The notes beneath the pieces were generated by a model, which saw nothing but the letters and a program-made list of their open reading frames with translations, was not told the DNA's origin and ran no database searches. From an uncultured Acidimicrobiaceae bacterium (lineage in GTDB: Bacteria; Actinomycetota; Acidimicrobiia; Acidimicrobiales; SZUA-35): 64,000 nt of DNA. A program made the translations under genes and the position numbers. Shown in pieces: positions 36,281-45,346 of the stretch. The number at the start of each line of letters is the position of its first letter. Position 1 is the stretch's first letter. Where the stretch lies: assembly GCA_947259095.1 (NCBI GenBank), contig CAMYLA010000001.1:65151-129150 (forward strand), in the 5' to 3' direction.

Positions 36281-37072
36281 GATGCGGGGCAGGACGTGAC
36301 TGATCGACCCCTGGACCACCACGTCTGCAATATCGTCCATCTCGGTCGGACTCCCGTTGACGATGACCACCTCGGCTCCCGCCGTCTTGGCAATGGGCAC
36401 GGCGCGGGCGACGGGGAACACCGAGAGCGTCGATCCGACGGCCAACAACAGGTCGCAGGTCGCCGCAGCCTGGTTGGCCCGCTCGATGTCGGTCGCCACC
36501 AGATTCTGGCCGAAGCTGATGGTGGCGGACTTCAGGATCCCCGCACAGCGTGGGCAGTCGGGGTCGTGGTCTCCCTGCCGGACCCGATCGAGGGCCTCCT
36601 GCATCGGTGCGCTGTAGTCACAGCTCATGCACACGACCTCCCGCACGTTGCCGTGCACCTCCACGATCCGGTCCGGATCGGAGCCGGCGGCGTGGTGCAG
36701 GCCGTCCACGTTCTGGGTGATCAGCAGATGCAGTTTCCGCCTCGACTCGAGCCGGAGCAGGGCCAGGTGACCCGGATTGGGCTCGGCGGCCCAGACCGGG
36801 CTGTCGAGCCGGGACATCCAGGCCCGCCGCCTGACGTCCGCATCGGCCAGGTAGTTGTGGATGGTGGCCTGCTTCTCCGCTCCCGGGTTCTTGGTCCAGA
36901 TCCCCTGCGGTCCCCGGAAGTCCGGGATCCTGGAATCGGTGGAGATCCCGGCGCCGGTGAGCACGGTGATCCGTTCCGCCCGGGTGATGCGGGCCGCCGC
37001 ATCGGCAAGCGACGGATCGTCGCCGCGATGATCGCCCGTCTTGCGATTGTCGATGTCGTCGTGGCCGTCCAC
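36272..37072 (-). CDS. Sir2-family NAD+-dependent protein deacylase
   Basis: 266 residues from GTG 37072. Family motifs are [34 protein letters not shown] (catalytic His), four zinc Cys in CMSC and CPRC, and VGSTLSVFP. All key residues are present. In actinobacteria such enzymes remove acyl groups from metabolic enzymes such as acetyl-CoA synthetase. The start is a choice: a TTG at 37141 gives 23 more residues without homology, while GTG 37072 has TAACGT seven bases upstream and begins just before the conserved region. Confidence 0.87.
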   Translation of the reverse strand: MDGHDDIDNRKTGDHRGDDPSLADAAARITRAERITVLTGAGISTDSRIPDFRGPQGIWTKNPGAEKQATIHNYLADADVRRRAWMSRLDSPVWAAEPNPGHLALLRLESRRKLHLLITQNVDGLHHAAGSDPDRIVEVHGNVREVVCMSCDYSAPMQEALDRVRQGDHDPDCPRCAGILKSATISFGQNLVATDIERANQAAATCDLLLAVGSTLSVFPVARAVPIAKTAGAEVVIVNGSPTEMDDIADVVVQGSISHVLPRIVG

Positions 37073-37079
37073 GGTTTTG

Positions 37080-37085
37080 ACGTTA
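37080..37085 (-). promoter_or_regulatory. -10 element of the sirtuin gene (leaderless type)
   Basis: TAACGT on the minus strand ends seven bases before the GTG at 37072. Confidence 0.4.
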
Positions 37086-37206
37086 GCGGTGTCACCATCG
37101 GTTGTGGAAAGCGGGAGGCAAAACCGAATCGGCCGACGCAACCGTGATTTGCCACTCTATGCTTTCAACTACACATACATCCCCTAACACCCCGTCGATT
37201 GCAACA

Positions 37207-37230
37207 ACGTTCATCCGGAACGTGATGAAC
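37207..37230. promoter_or_regulatory. Overlapping inverted repeats, candidate operator
   Basis: Two perfect inverted repeats overlap: ACGTTC-ATCCG-GAACGT (37207-37223) and GTTCATC-N8-GATGAAC (37209-37230). They lie about 50 bases upstream of the gene at 37279, beside an A/T-rich stretch (37145-37190) that may hold its promoter. Confidence 0.4.
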
Positions 37231-37278
37231 GACGACGAACCGTGACCACCAGCCACGAGCTGGGGCAAGGAGTGAGTG

Positions 37279-37917
37279 ATGATGTGTTCTGATACCGGCG
37301 GACCGACGCCGGAGGACCGTAACGGCAACGAGTCGCAGCGACCGCAGCGTGGCCGAACCGGACCACTGGCGGGCCAGGGCGACAGGCGACGCGACCCGGC
37401 GTTTCCCGAGGACCTCATCCGGGTGACGGCCTGGCCCGATCCGGTGCTCGATCGCCTCGGCCATGATCCCCGGTCGGGCTATGTCGAGCGATACTGGCTC
37501 TCCATCCTGGGGCCGTCCTGCCTGCTGCTGTTGCGGCGCCTGGCCGCCGAACTGGAGCAGCAACCCGACGGCTTCGAGATCGAGACCGCCCAGTGGGCCT
37601 CGGAACTCGGCATCGGGATGAAGGGCGGCAAGAACGGGCCGTTCTGGCGGGCCGTCGAACGGGGCTGCCGGTTCGGAGCAGCCCAGCGCAACGGCAACCG
37701 GCTTGCGGTCCGGCGGCGGCTGCCCCCGCTCACCGCCCGCCAGGTGGAGCGGTTGCCGGCACCGCTGCAGGATGCCCACCACCGCTGGGCCGAGGCTCGC
37801 CTCCAGCGCGATCGGCGGCCGGCGGTTGTCAAGTGGTCGCCGTACCGGGACGAGCCGGGCCCTGGCCGCCAGGTGCCAGAGCACGATCTCGAGCACACAC
37901 TGGACGACGCCGCATGA
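37279..37917 (+). CDS. Conserved actinobacterial protein of unknown function
   Basis: 212 residues from ATG 37279, placed six bases after AAGGAG (37267-37272); GTG 37276 and ATG 37282 are alternatives. The first 40 residues are polar and disordered. The conserved part contains WPDPVLDRLGHDPRSGYVER, then LLLLRRLAAELEQ, GMKGGKNGPFWRAVERGCRF and RLAVRRRLPPLTARQVERLP. It is soluble and helical, with a basic winged-helix feel (ELGIGMKGGKNGPFWRAVER), but I cannot assign a fold. I recall proteins of this pattern widely in actinobacteria. It has its own promoter region with a palindromic site. Confidence 0.75.
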   Translation: MMCSDTGGPTPEDRNGNESQRPQRGRTGPLAGQGDRRRDPAFPEDLIRVTAWPDPVLDRLGHDPRSGYVERYWLSILGPSCLLLLRRLAAELEQQPDGFEIETAQWASELGIGMKGGKNGPFWRAVERGCRFGAAQRNGNRLAVRRRLPPLTARQVERLPAPLQDAHHRWAEARLQRDRRPAVVKWSPYRDEPGPGRQVPEHDLEHTLDDAA

Positions 37918-38054
37918 CCAGCCGACGATCGCTGCCGATCTGACGGCTCCGGGAACGATGGGCACCCGCCGGCCCGTCGCCACCTGCCTCCATACCCGCA
38001 GTCAGCGGCCATGCCCGGCGGCGACAGCCCGACGGGTGGTTCCGGCTCCGGTGC

Positions 38055-39464
38055 TCAGCAGGCGCCGTCGCTCTTGAGCACTGCGGGGACCGTCTTGAAC
38101 AGGATCGACAGATCCACCAGCAGGGACCAGTTGTGCACGTAGTACAGGTCGAGCCTGGTGTACTCGGCGAACGACGTGCCACTTCGGCCGGACACCTGCC
38201 ACATACCGGTGATACCGGGCTTCACCTGGAGCCGGGCGTGAAGCGCAGCATCCCATGCCGCCATCTCCGCCTTGAGAGCCGGACGGGGCCCGACCAGACT
38301 CATCTCGTTGCGCAGCACGTTGATCAGCTGGGGAAGTTCGTCGAGCGAGGTCTTGCGGATGAAGCGCCCGATCGGGGTCACCCGGGGATCGGCCTTCATC
38401 TTGAACAGCGGTCCATCCCCTTCATTGTCGGCAACAAGCTCATCGAGCAGCTCCTCGGCGTTGACCACCATCGAGCGGAACTTCAACACGTCGAACGGTT
38501 CACCACCCCGGCCGACCCGCTCCTGGCGGAAGAACACCGGTCCGGCAGAGGTCAGCTTGACCCCCAGCGCCACGGCGGCGAACACCGGGGCCAGCACCAG
38601 CAGCGCCGAGACCGTGATGGTCAGGTCGAACCCCCGCTTGGCCCGGCCGCGCCAACCCTCTCGGGGCCTCGGCTCGATCCAGGTCGCAACGCTGGGGCCG
38701 AGGTTTCGGGTCGCCAGTCGATCGGTGGAGATGTCGGACAGGTTGGAGGCGAGGTCGACCGACAGACCGGCCTCGAGCAAACCTCGAACCAGGCTGTTGG
38801 CCGTCGGTCGATCCAGCGACGACTCCACAACGACGACCCCCCGGGCGTTGGCCTTGCGGGAACGCCCCAGCACCGTGGTCAGCAGCTCCTCGGCACCGGC
38901 GCAGTGGCGGGGATCGAGCTGGTCGAGGATGGTGTGCGGGCTGGATCGATCGGCTTCGATGGCCTCCCGGAGCTGGCGACCCTCGGCCTCGCCTGCCACC
39001 AGGATCGATGCCCACAGGCCGTGGCCGGCCTTGCGCCGCTTGGCGAACCAGGCTCGAAGCCCTTCGCGACCGGCAGCCACCGACATCGTGGTCGATCCCA
39101 GCAACAGGGTGGCGGCCCGCAGGTCAATGGCCACACCGGAGACCGCGGCCACGCCGGCGAGCATCAGCATCGCCCGGATGCCACTGCGGCCAATCCTGGC
39201 GAACTCCTCACCCCGGTGGGTGGCGAGGCGGGCGTTGTAGAGCCGGAATGCAGCCATCCAGGCCCACACCAACAGGCCGTACATCGCACTCAGCGGCACC
39301 GACGGCGCCAGGTCACCGGCCAGCCACCGGGCCACGACGAGCCCCAACACGATGGCCCCGAAATCGCAGCTGACAACCAGAATCCGGCGCTGGATTGCCA
39401 GGACCCGGGACTCGGCTCGGCGATCCGACTCCCGTCTCGAATAGGTTGTTGTGGTCGCCGCCAT
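38055..39464 (-). CDS. Polyprenyl sugar-phosphate transferase (WbaP/WcaJ/CpsE type)
   Basis: Probable initiating enzyme of surface-glycan synthesis: moves a sugar-1-phosphate to undecaprenyl phosphate at the cytoplasmic membrane. 469 residues. The N-terminal half has four to five transmembrane segments and a nucleotide-binding-like region (GHGLWASILVAGEAEGRQL). The C-terminal catalytic domain (about 270-465) begins KRGFDLTITVSALLVLAPVF. It continues with GPVFFRQERVGRGGEPFDVL, KFRSM, DELPQLINVLRNEMSLVGPR and VKPGITGMWQVSGRS. It stands alone 18 kb from rmlA but is the only such enzyme in the window, so it may prime the glycan exported by Wzm/Wzt. ATG start; weak upstream signals. Confidence 0.9.
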   Translation of the reverse strand: MAATTTTYSRRESDRRAESRVLAIQRRILVVSCDFGAIVLGLVVARWLAGDLAPSVPLSAMYGLLVWAWMAAFRLYNARLATHRGEEFARIGRSGIRAMLMLAGVAAVSGVAIDLRAATLLLGSTTMSVAAGREGLRAWFAKRRKAGHGLWASILVAGEAEGRQLREAIEADRSSPHTILDQLDPRHCAGAEELLTTVLGRSRKANARGVVVVESSLDRPTANSLVRGLLEAGLSVDLASNLSDISTDRLATRNLGPSVATWIEPRPREGWRGRAKRGFDLTITVSALLVLAPVFAAVALGVKLTSAGPVFFRQERVGRGGEPFDVLKFRSMVVNAEELLDELVADNEGDGPLFKMKADPRVTPIGRFIRKTSLDELPQLINVLRNEMSLVGPRPALKAEMAAWDAALHARLQVKPGITGMWQVSGRSGTSFAEYTRLDLYYVHNWSLLVDLSILFKTVPAVLKSDGAC

Positions 39465-39561
39465 CTCGAACTCAGCTCTGATCGGCCTGGGAGACTATCT
39501 TCGGCGTCGGGCTCGACCATCCTTAGAAATCGACCGGCCTGGCGGCTGCCGGCGGCCGGCG

Positions 39562-40995
39562 CTACCAGTTGGCCAGGGTGTCGAGCAGCAGCCGAACACC
39601 GAACCCGGTGCCACCCTTGACGGTCACCCCCCGATCGGAGTCGGAGTGGGCCGAGAGGCCGAGGTCGATGTGAGCCCACGGCGTCTTGTCTGTGAACTCC
39701 TTGAGGAACAGGCCGGCCACCAGTGCCCCGCCGTAAGGGCCGGAGCCGATGTTCTTCAGATCGGCGACGGTGGAGTCCAGCTGGGACCGGTACTCCGGCG
39801 GCAGCGGCAACCGCCAGATCTTCTCACCGGTACGGTCGGAGGCCGCCTCCAGCCTGCCGGCCAGCTTGTCGTCGGTGGCCATCAGCGCCGCATACCCGGT
39901 GCCGAGTGCGGCCGAGGCCGAGCCGGTGAGGGTTGCGATGTCGATGATGGCATCGGGCTCCGCCTCGGCCGCGACCGAAAGGGCATCGGCCAGTACCAGC
40001 CGACCCTCGGCATCGGTATTCAGCACCTCGACGGTCTTGCCGTTCCTGGCGGTGAAGACGTCGCCGGGACGTTGGGCGTTCCCACCGGTCATGTTGTCGG
40101 TCAGCGGGATGTAGCCGGTCACCGCCACCGGTACGTCCATCGAGGCCAGCGCCGTCATCGAGGCCAGTACGGCAGCGCCGCCGGCCATATCGATCTTCAT
40201 CGTCATCATGCCGGTGGCGTTCTTCAGCGAAAGGCCACCGGAGTCGAACGTGATCCCCTTGCCCACCAGGGCGACCTTGGCCTTTGGTTTGCGGTCCTTC
40301 GGGGTGTAGCTCAGAGTCAGGAAACGGGCCGGGTTCTCCGAACCCTGATTGACGGCCAGCAGGCCGCCGAGCCGTTCCTTCTCGATCTTGGCCTCGTCCC
40401 ACACCGACACCCGGACGCCGGTGCCCGAAGCGGCCCGCTTGGCCTTGGCCACGAAGGCCTCGGGGGTCAACGAACCGCCTGGTTCGTTGCCGAGATCACG
40501 GGCCAGCTCCACTGCGTCCACGGTGGCGTTCGCCGCCGCCAGGGCAGCCCGCAGGTTGCGGCCGGACGCCACCAGCGTGACCTTCTTCAGCTTGACGGAG
40601 CCGGCGTCCTTGTAGGTGGTGTATCGATAGGTGGCGAGCCGGATCCCCTCGGTGGCCGCCGCCACCGCATCGACCGCCTCGACCTTGCCCACCCCGGCCG
40701 CCATCGTGCAGGCGACCTGGCTGTGGCGGGACACCGCCCTGGCGTAGGCGGCTGCGGCCAGACGGACCTTGTCGGCGCCGACCTCGGCCGCCGGGCCGAG
40801 CCCGACCAGGACCTCGGCCGGACCGGTGCCGGAACCGGCCAGGAAGAGGGTCTGGCCGACCTTTCCTTCGAAGCCCTGCAACTTGGCGGCCCGTTTCTGG
40901 GCCGCAGGCAACTTGTTCACGGCGTTGCTGGTGGTTGGCACATCGATGGCGGTGACACCCTTTGGTGCCGAGGCTGCAAGCGTGACGGTAGTCAT
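39562..40995 (-). CDS. pepA: Leucyl aminopeptidase (M17 family)
   Basis: Cytosolic di-zinc aminopeptidase, 477 residues, normal length. The catalytic half contains LVGKGITFDSGGLSLK, MKIDMAGGAAVL and NTDAEGRLVLADAL, which carry the metal-binding Lys, Asp and Glu residues and the catalytic Arg. The N-terminal half is variable, as usual. Works in peptide turnover and glutathione-like peptide breakdown. ATG start; TAAGCT lies eight bases upstream. Confidence 0.94.
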   Translation of the reverse strand: MTTVTLAASAPKGVTAIDVPTTSNAVNKLPAAQKRAAKLQGFEGKVGQTLFLAGSGTGPAEVLVGLGPAAEVGADKVRLAAAAYARAVSRHSQVACTMAAGVGKVEAVDAVAAATEGIRLATYRYTTYKDAGSVKLKKVTLVASGRNLRAALAAANATVDAVELARDLGNEPGGSLTPEAFVAKAKRAASGTGVRVSVWDEAKIEKERLGGLLAVNQGSENPARFLTLSYTPKDRKPKAKVALVGKGITFDSGGLSLKNATGMMTMKIDMAGGAAVLASMTALASMDVPVAVTGYIPLTDNMTGGNAQRPGDVFTARNGKTVEVLNTDAEGRLVLADALSVAAEAEPDAIIDIATLTGSASAALGTGYAALMATDDKLAGRLEAASDRTGEKIWRLPLPPEYRSQLDSTVADLKNIGSGPYGGALVAGLFLKEFTDKTPWAHIDLGLSAHSDSDRGVTVKGGTGFGVRLLLDTLANW

Positions 40996-41003
40996 GGGTG
41001 AAC

Positions 41004-41009
41004 AGCTTA
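41004..41009 (-). promoter_or_regulatory. -10 element of pepA
   Basis: TAAGCT on the minus strand ends eight bases before the ATG at 40995. Confidence 0.4.
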
Positions 41010-41104
41010 CGACGTCCGGCGCTTGGTTCAGCCGGTCCGGCGGGCAACGGTCGGCCCCGTGCGCGGCGCGAGTTCTATGCGGTGGGGACTCGTTCCAGCC
41101 TGGT

Positions 41105-42010
41105 TCAAGCCTCGTTCGGGTTCGGCAATTCCTGTTCCAGCGTCGCCGCTGCGGCGAAGAGATCCCCGCGGTCGAAGACGCGCTCCAGGACCGTCCCCGC
41201 CTCGAAGATCAACGCCCCACCGTCTGCGCCGTCGGACACCTCGTTCCAGCTCAAAGGCGTCGAGACCGTCGGCCTGCTCCTGGCCCGTAACGAGTAGGGG
41301 GCAATGGTGGTCTTGTGACGCGAGTTCTGGGACCAGTCGATGAAGACCTTGCCGGTGCGCAGCGACTTCTTCATCTCCACCAGCACCTTGTCCGGCTGCC
41401 GGCGGGCCACCATCTGCCCTGCCGCCAGAGCGAAACTCGACGCATGGCGATGGGTGTGGGGCGTGTTGAGCGGTACGTAGAGCTGCATCCCCTTGGAGCC
41501 GGAGGTCTTGACCATCGACTCGAGCTCGAGCGCCGCCAACAGCTCCTGCAACGCCAGCGCCACCCGGCAGCACTCGGTGATCCCTGCGGGCTCGCCCGGA
41601 TCGAGATCGAACACCACCATGGTCGGCGAATCGAGGTCACCACAGCGGGCCATGGGGCTGTGCAGTTCGAGCGCAGCCAGATTGGCGGTCCACACCAGAG
41701 CCGCCGGCTCGTCCAGACGGCAGTAGTCGATGCCCTCATCGCCGTCGCCCGGCCCGAGGGCGGTGCCAACCCACCCCGGCCGGTGACCGGGGCAACGCTT
41801 CTCGAAGAACGAGGCCGAATCCACACCGTTTGGCCAGCGCCGCAGCGTGATGCAACGCCCGGTGATGTGGGGCAGCATGATCGGGGCGATCCTGGCGTAG
41901 TAGTCGATGACCTGGGCCTTGGTGAAGCCGACGTCGGGGTACAGCACCTTGTCCAGGTTGGACAGGCTCAGCGTTCGTTCGCCGACCGAGACCTCGACCC
42001 GCTCACTCAT
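41105..42010 (-). CDS. LigD-type DNA polymerase/primase domain, stand-alone
   Basis: Archaeo-eukaryotic primase superfamily enzyme used in bacterial end joining; 301 residues from ATG 42010. SNLDKVLYPDVGFTKAQVID and CITLRRWPNGVDSASFFEKR open the domain. VVFDLDPG holds the first two catalytic Asp, and VFIDWSQN holds the third. In the central motif the sequence reads SGSKGMQLYVPL, with Gln where many LigD polymerases have His. No ligase or nuclease domain is fused, and no ATP-dependent ligase gene is near. Ku is the next gene upstream on the same strand, 144 bases away, which supports a repair role. Confidence 0.88.
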   Translation of the reverse strand: MSERVEVSVGERTLSLSNLDKVLYPDVGFTKAQVIDYYARIAPIMLPHITGRCITLRRWPNGVDSASFFEKRCPGHRPGWVGTALGPGDGDEGIDYCRLDEPAALVWTANLAALELHSPMARCGDLDSPTMVVFDLDPGEPAGITECCRVALALQELLAALELESMVKTSGSKGMQLYVPLNTPHTHRHASSFALAAGQMVARRQPDKVLVEMKKSLRTGKVFIDWSQNSRHKTTIAPYSLRARSRPTVSTPLSWNEVSDGADGGALIFEAGTVLERVFDRGDLFAAAATLEQELPNPNEA

Positions 42011-42154
42011 TCGGCGCCAGGAACGCTCGTGGTTTGTCGCCGACACGAGGAGCGGCATGTTGGCGACAGACCACTACATCTGCCCTTCGGGCACCTCAAG
42101 ATTCTCGGGGCAGCGAAACTCGACACAAAATCACACGTTCGGTTCCCCAAGAAT

Positions 42155-43078
42155 CTAGGCCGATTTGGCTTCTTGGCCTTCGCCGTCGTCCGACTCGGCC
42201 GCTGCCGTCTTCGGTTTCGCCTGCTTCTTGCGCGGCTTCTTCTTGGCCGGCTTCGCCTCGTCGGCCTTTTCGCCGTCGGGGGCGTCGGCCTTGCGGGCCT
42301 GCTTCGCCGCGCTCACACTGGCCTCGAGGGCGGCGAGCAGATCGATGACCGCCGCATCGTCGGCTGCGGCCGGGGTCTCGATTGTTCGGACCTCGCCCGC
42401 CGCCTTGGACTCCAGCAGGTCGAGCACCTGCTCCCGGTAGCTGTCGGTGTAGCCCTGCGGTTCGAACTCGTTGGTCAGCGAGTCGATGAGTTGGCCGGCC
42501 ATCGCCATCTCCGCATCGGTGATCTCGATGTCCTCCAGCTCCTCGAGACCGGGCACGTCGTCGGCCGCCACCAATTCGTCGGCGTAGACCATGGTCGACA
42601 TCATCAGCAGCCCGTCGTTGGGGCGGATGGCAACGAGGTACTGCTTGGTCCGCATCACAAAACTGGCGATGGCGACCCGCCCGCTCTCCTCCATGGCCTT
42701 GGCCAGGAGGGCGTAGGACTTCCGGGCCAGTTCATCGGGAACCAGGTAGTAGGCCGAGTCGTAGAACACCGGGTCGATCTCGTCCTCGCTCACGAAGTCG
42801 GTGATGTCGATCATTCGCGATGCCTTCGGCGACAGGGCGGCGAGCTCGTCCTCGGTCACGATCACGTAGGAATCCTTTGTGACCTCGTAGCCCTTGACGA
42901 TCTGCTCGTACGGCACCTCTTCGCCTTCGGCGTTGACCCGCTTCTGTTTGACCCGGCTGTTGGTCTTGGCGTCGAGTTGGTTGAAACGCACCGTCTTGCG
43001 GCTGACAGCACTGAACAGCTTGACCGGTACCGACACCAGGCCGAAGCTGATGGCGCCGCTCCATATCGCTCTGGGCAT
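42155..43078 (-). CDS. ku: Ku protein, DNA end-binding for non-homologous end joining
   Basis: Homodimeric ring that holds broken DNA ends and recruits LigD-type enzymes. 307 residues from ATG 43078, which follows AAAGGATG. The core begins MPRAIWSGAISFGLVSVPVK; NQLDAKTNSRVKQKRVNAEG and YYLVPDE are conserved. The C-terminal 70 residues become Lys/Ala-rich (KKPRKKQAKPKTA), the basic tail seen in actinobacterial Ku that binds DNA and helps bridging. A TTGACA-like box lies on the minus strand at 43141-43146 but its -10 is weak. The polymerase-domain gene follows. Confidence 0.95.
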   Translation of the reverse strand: MPRAIWSGAISFGLVSVPVKLFSAVSRKTVRFNQLDAKTNSRVKQKRVNAEGEEVPYEQIVKGYEVTKDSYVIVTEDELAALSPKASRMIDITDFVSEDEIDPVFYDSAYYLVPDELARKSYALLAKAMEESGRVAIASFVMRTKQYLVAIRPNDGLLMMSTMVYADELVAADDVPGLEELEDIEITDAEMAMAGQLIDSLTNEFEPQGYTDSYREQVLDLLESKAAGEVRTIETPAAADDAAVIDLLAALEASVSAAKQARKADAPDGEKADEAKPAKKKPRKKQAKPKTAAAESDDGEGQEAKSA

Positions 43079-43228
43079 GCTGCATCCTTTCGGCTCGGCC
43101 GCCCCGGATCTGAACCAAGGGGTTTGGCAACCGGTCTCGATGTCAAGGGTAATCCAGCGGCCACCGTTTGGTCCCACAAACCCGGCCGGTTCCCCTCGGC
43201 GGGCCATGGCCCATCAGCGCCGCGGCGA

Positions 43229-44080
43229 TCAGGCCAGCAGGGCCCGGGCCACCAGATCGGTCCCGAAGGCGGTGAGGATGGCGAGGTACAGCAGACCGGT
43301 TGCCGCCATCACCGCCGAATACTGCTTCTCCCGCAGGGCGGCAACGGTCGCCCCGACCAACCCGATGGTGGTGACGGCGCTGGCGGCCCAGAACCACCCC
43401 AGCATCCCTCCCCACCCATCGTCGATGGAGCCCGAGAGCACCGACGCCATGCCGGTGGGAACCAGGAGCAGCAGCACCTCGGGGACCCAGGTGATGCCGG
43501 TCCACCGCACCAGTTCGGAGATCGGCTCCCGACTGAGCCCCGGTTGGACCAGGTACCAGTGGCCGAGCAGCATGGCGTCGCTGACCGCCCCCAGGAAAGC
43601 GGCGCCGGCCACGAACCTGGCCACCGCCAACCAGGCGGGACCTCCGGCCGCCAGTGCTGCGGCCACCACACCGATCAAGCCGATTGCCGGGGCGATCAGA
43701 TCGAGCCGGGGGTCGAACTCGGGGCCGTCATCCTGTTTGGCCGTCGGGGTGCGATCGATCCCTGTCTGGGCCGCCACCCTCGCGGTCCGGGCTTCGGCCA
43801 GAGCCAGCTGACCGGCCACCCCGGCGTCCTTGCGGACCACCGACTGAGCCAGGGCCGCCGCCGCGGCAACGGCAACCCCGAGCGCCGCCAGATCCCGGAC
43901 CGGCAGCGGGTTGAACCGCAGGCCGAACGCCAGCGACCCCAGGGCCATCAGCCCAAAGACCACCCGCAGCAGCCAGCCATAACCCAAGCCGACCTGGCGG
44001 TGCCTGGTGGTGACCCACAGGAACGCCAAGCCACCGGTGGCCCACTGCAGCAGCACCGAGGCCGCATCGATCTCGATCAC
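43229..44080 (-). CDS. Multi-pass membrane protein of unknown function
   Basis: 283 residues from a GTG at 44080. Seven to eight hydrophobic segments: about 5-22, 34-52, 66-84, then after a soluble Asp-rich loop (about 90-125) five more (DLIAPAIGLIGVVAAALAAG, WLAVARFVAGAAFLGAVSDA and on to the C-terminus). No family motif is recognised. Short helices and the HWYLVQPGLSREP loop are reminiscent of small actinobacterial membrane proteins, but I assign no function. It sits alone between Ku and the M24 peptidase, with about 95 bases on the upstream side and 150 towards Ku. Confidence 0.7.
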   Translation of the reverse strand: MIEIDAASVLLQWATGGLAFLWVTTRHRQVGLGYGWLLRVVFGLMALGSLAFGLRFNPLPVRDLAALGVAVAAAAALAQSVVRKDAGVAGQLALAEARTARVAAQTGIDRTPTAKQDDGPEFDPRLDLIAPAIGLIGVVAAALAAGGPAWLAVARFVAGAAFLGAVSDAMLLGHWYLVQPGLSREPISELVRWTGITWVPEVLLLLVPTGMASVLSGSIDDGWGGMLGWFWAASAVTTIGLVGATVAALREKQYSAVMAATGLLYLAILTAFGTDLVARALLA

Positions 44081-44174
44081 CGGGCGGCGATGCCTGTCCG
44101 GTACCCCATTCGATCACTGCCCGGCGCCGGGATACTCGGCCCTCGGGGCCGGAGCCGATGCCCGAGGCCGGGCC

Positions 44175-45284
44175 TCACGCCTCGACGACGGCCAGGTCGT
44201 GGCTGGCGGTGTTCAGCGCCAGCGGGCCGTCATCGGTGCTGACCACGATGTCCTCGATCCGAGCTCCCCACCGATCGGCGATGTAGAAACCCGGCTCGAT
44301 CGAGAAGGCGTTGCCGGGCTCAAGCGGGGCAGAATTCCCCGAGACCAGGTAGGGGTCCTCGTGGGCCTCCACCCCGATGCCGTGACCGAGGCGGTGCAGG
44401 AACCACTGGTCGAGGTCGGACTCGGCCAGCCGGTCCCGGGCCACCTTGTCGACCGATTCGGCCGGTTCGCCGACCCTGGCCGCGGCCACGGCCCGGCTCT
44501 GGGCATCCTGGAGGGCGGCATAGGCTTCGGCGAACGCAGCCGGTGGCTCGCCGGTGTACACGCAGCGGGTGATATCGGAGCAGTACCCCGGTTGCCCCTC
44601 CGGTTCCCGGGTGGTGCCGCCGAAGTCGCACAGCACCACCTCGCCGGCCTTGATCACCCGGTCGCCGGCGTGATGGTGGGGGCTGGATGCGTTCTCACCC
44701 GCAGCCACGATGGCGAAGTTCACAACGGCGTGGCCTTCGGCCAGGATCCGGCGCCCCAGCTCGGCGGACACGTCGGCCTCGGTCCGGCCGATCAGGGGGA
44801 TCTCCCCACCCTGGAGGGCGGTGGCGATGCGATCGACGCCGGACGCCGCGGCCTGCAGCCGCTCGATCTCGTGGGGCTCCTTGGTTGCCCGCAACGAGCC
44901 GGTGATGGCACCGGCCCCGATCCAGGCCGTGTCCGGCATTTCGTGTTGCAGCGAGACCAGGAACCGGCTCCAGGTGTGATCCCCGATGGCCGCCAACCGG
45001 GCGCCGTCGGCCAATCCGGCGGCGATGGCGACCGGGTCCTCGGTCTCGCCCCAACCGACGATCGAGAACACCTCGGGCCGTTCCACGACCCGGGGCACCT
45101 CGAACCGGGGGATGACAAGCGTGGCCGGCCCGTCGGCCCGGACGACCAGCATCGTGAGCCGCTCGAGGGCCATGGCCTCGTAGCCGATCAGCCACGGCAG
45201 GTCGGGGCCGACCGACAGCATCAAGGCGTCGACCCCGCCGGCGGCCATGGCGGTTCTGACCCGATCAAGTCGTTGCTCGAACAT
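44175..45284 (-). CDS. M24-family metallopeptidase (Xaa-Pro aminopeptidase-like)
   Basis: Creatinase-fold dimetal peptidase, 369 residues. The N-terminal domain (1-130) is the typical substrate-gating lobe. The pita-bread domain holds the five metal ligands in order: VVLCDFGGTT (Asp), GYCSDITR (Asp), HRLGHGIGVEAHEDPYL (His), AFSIEPGFY (Glu) and GARIEDIVV (Glu). Cytosolic; likely cleaves peptides with Pro in the second position, though creatine-like substrates occur in the family. The ATG has TAGCAT six bases upstream, so a leaderless mRNA is likely. Confidence 0.9.
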   Translation of the reverse strand: MFEQRLDRVRTAMAAGGVDALMLSVGPDLPWLIGYEAMALERLTMLVVRADGPATLVIPRFEVPRVVERPEVFSIVGWGETEDPVAIAAGLADGARLAAIGDHTWSRFLVSLQHEMPDTAWIGAGAITGSLRATKEPHEIERLQAAASGVDRIATALQGGEIPLIGRTEADVSAELGRRILAEGHAVVNFAIVAAGENASSPHHHAGDRVIKAGEVVLCDFGGTTREPEGQPGYCSDITRCVYTGEPPAAFAEAYAALQDAQSRAVAAARVGEPAESVDKVARDRLAESDLDQWFLHRLGHGIGVEAHEDPYLVSGNSAPLEPGNAFSIEPGFYIADRWGARIEDIVVSTDDGPLALNTASHDLAVVEA

Positions 45285-45290
45285 GGTGTG

Positions 45291-45296
45291 ATGCTA
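45291..45296 (-). promoter_or_regulatory. -10 element of the M24 peptidase gene (leaderless type)
   Basis: TAGCAT on the minus strand ends six bases before the ATG at 45284. Confidence 0.5.
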
Positions 45297-45346
45297 CCCG
45301 CGGTGACCACCGGCCGCTGACTCCGCCGGGCGGCTGGGCCGGGGGC

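Noticed and set aside
37207..37223. Considered as an actinobacterial LexA/SOS box
   Set aside because: The half-sites are in the opposite orientation (GTTC then GAAC) to the GAAC-N4-GTTC type box, and the gene downstream is not a known repair gene.
42099..42156. Imperfect 12-bp inverted repeat downstream of ku considered as a terminator
   Set aside because: One mismatch, a 34-base loop and overlap with the ku stop make it weak evidence for a defined element.
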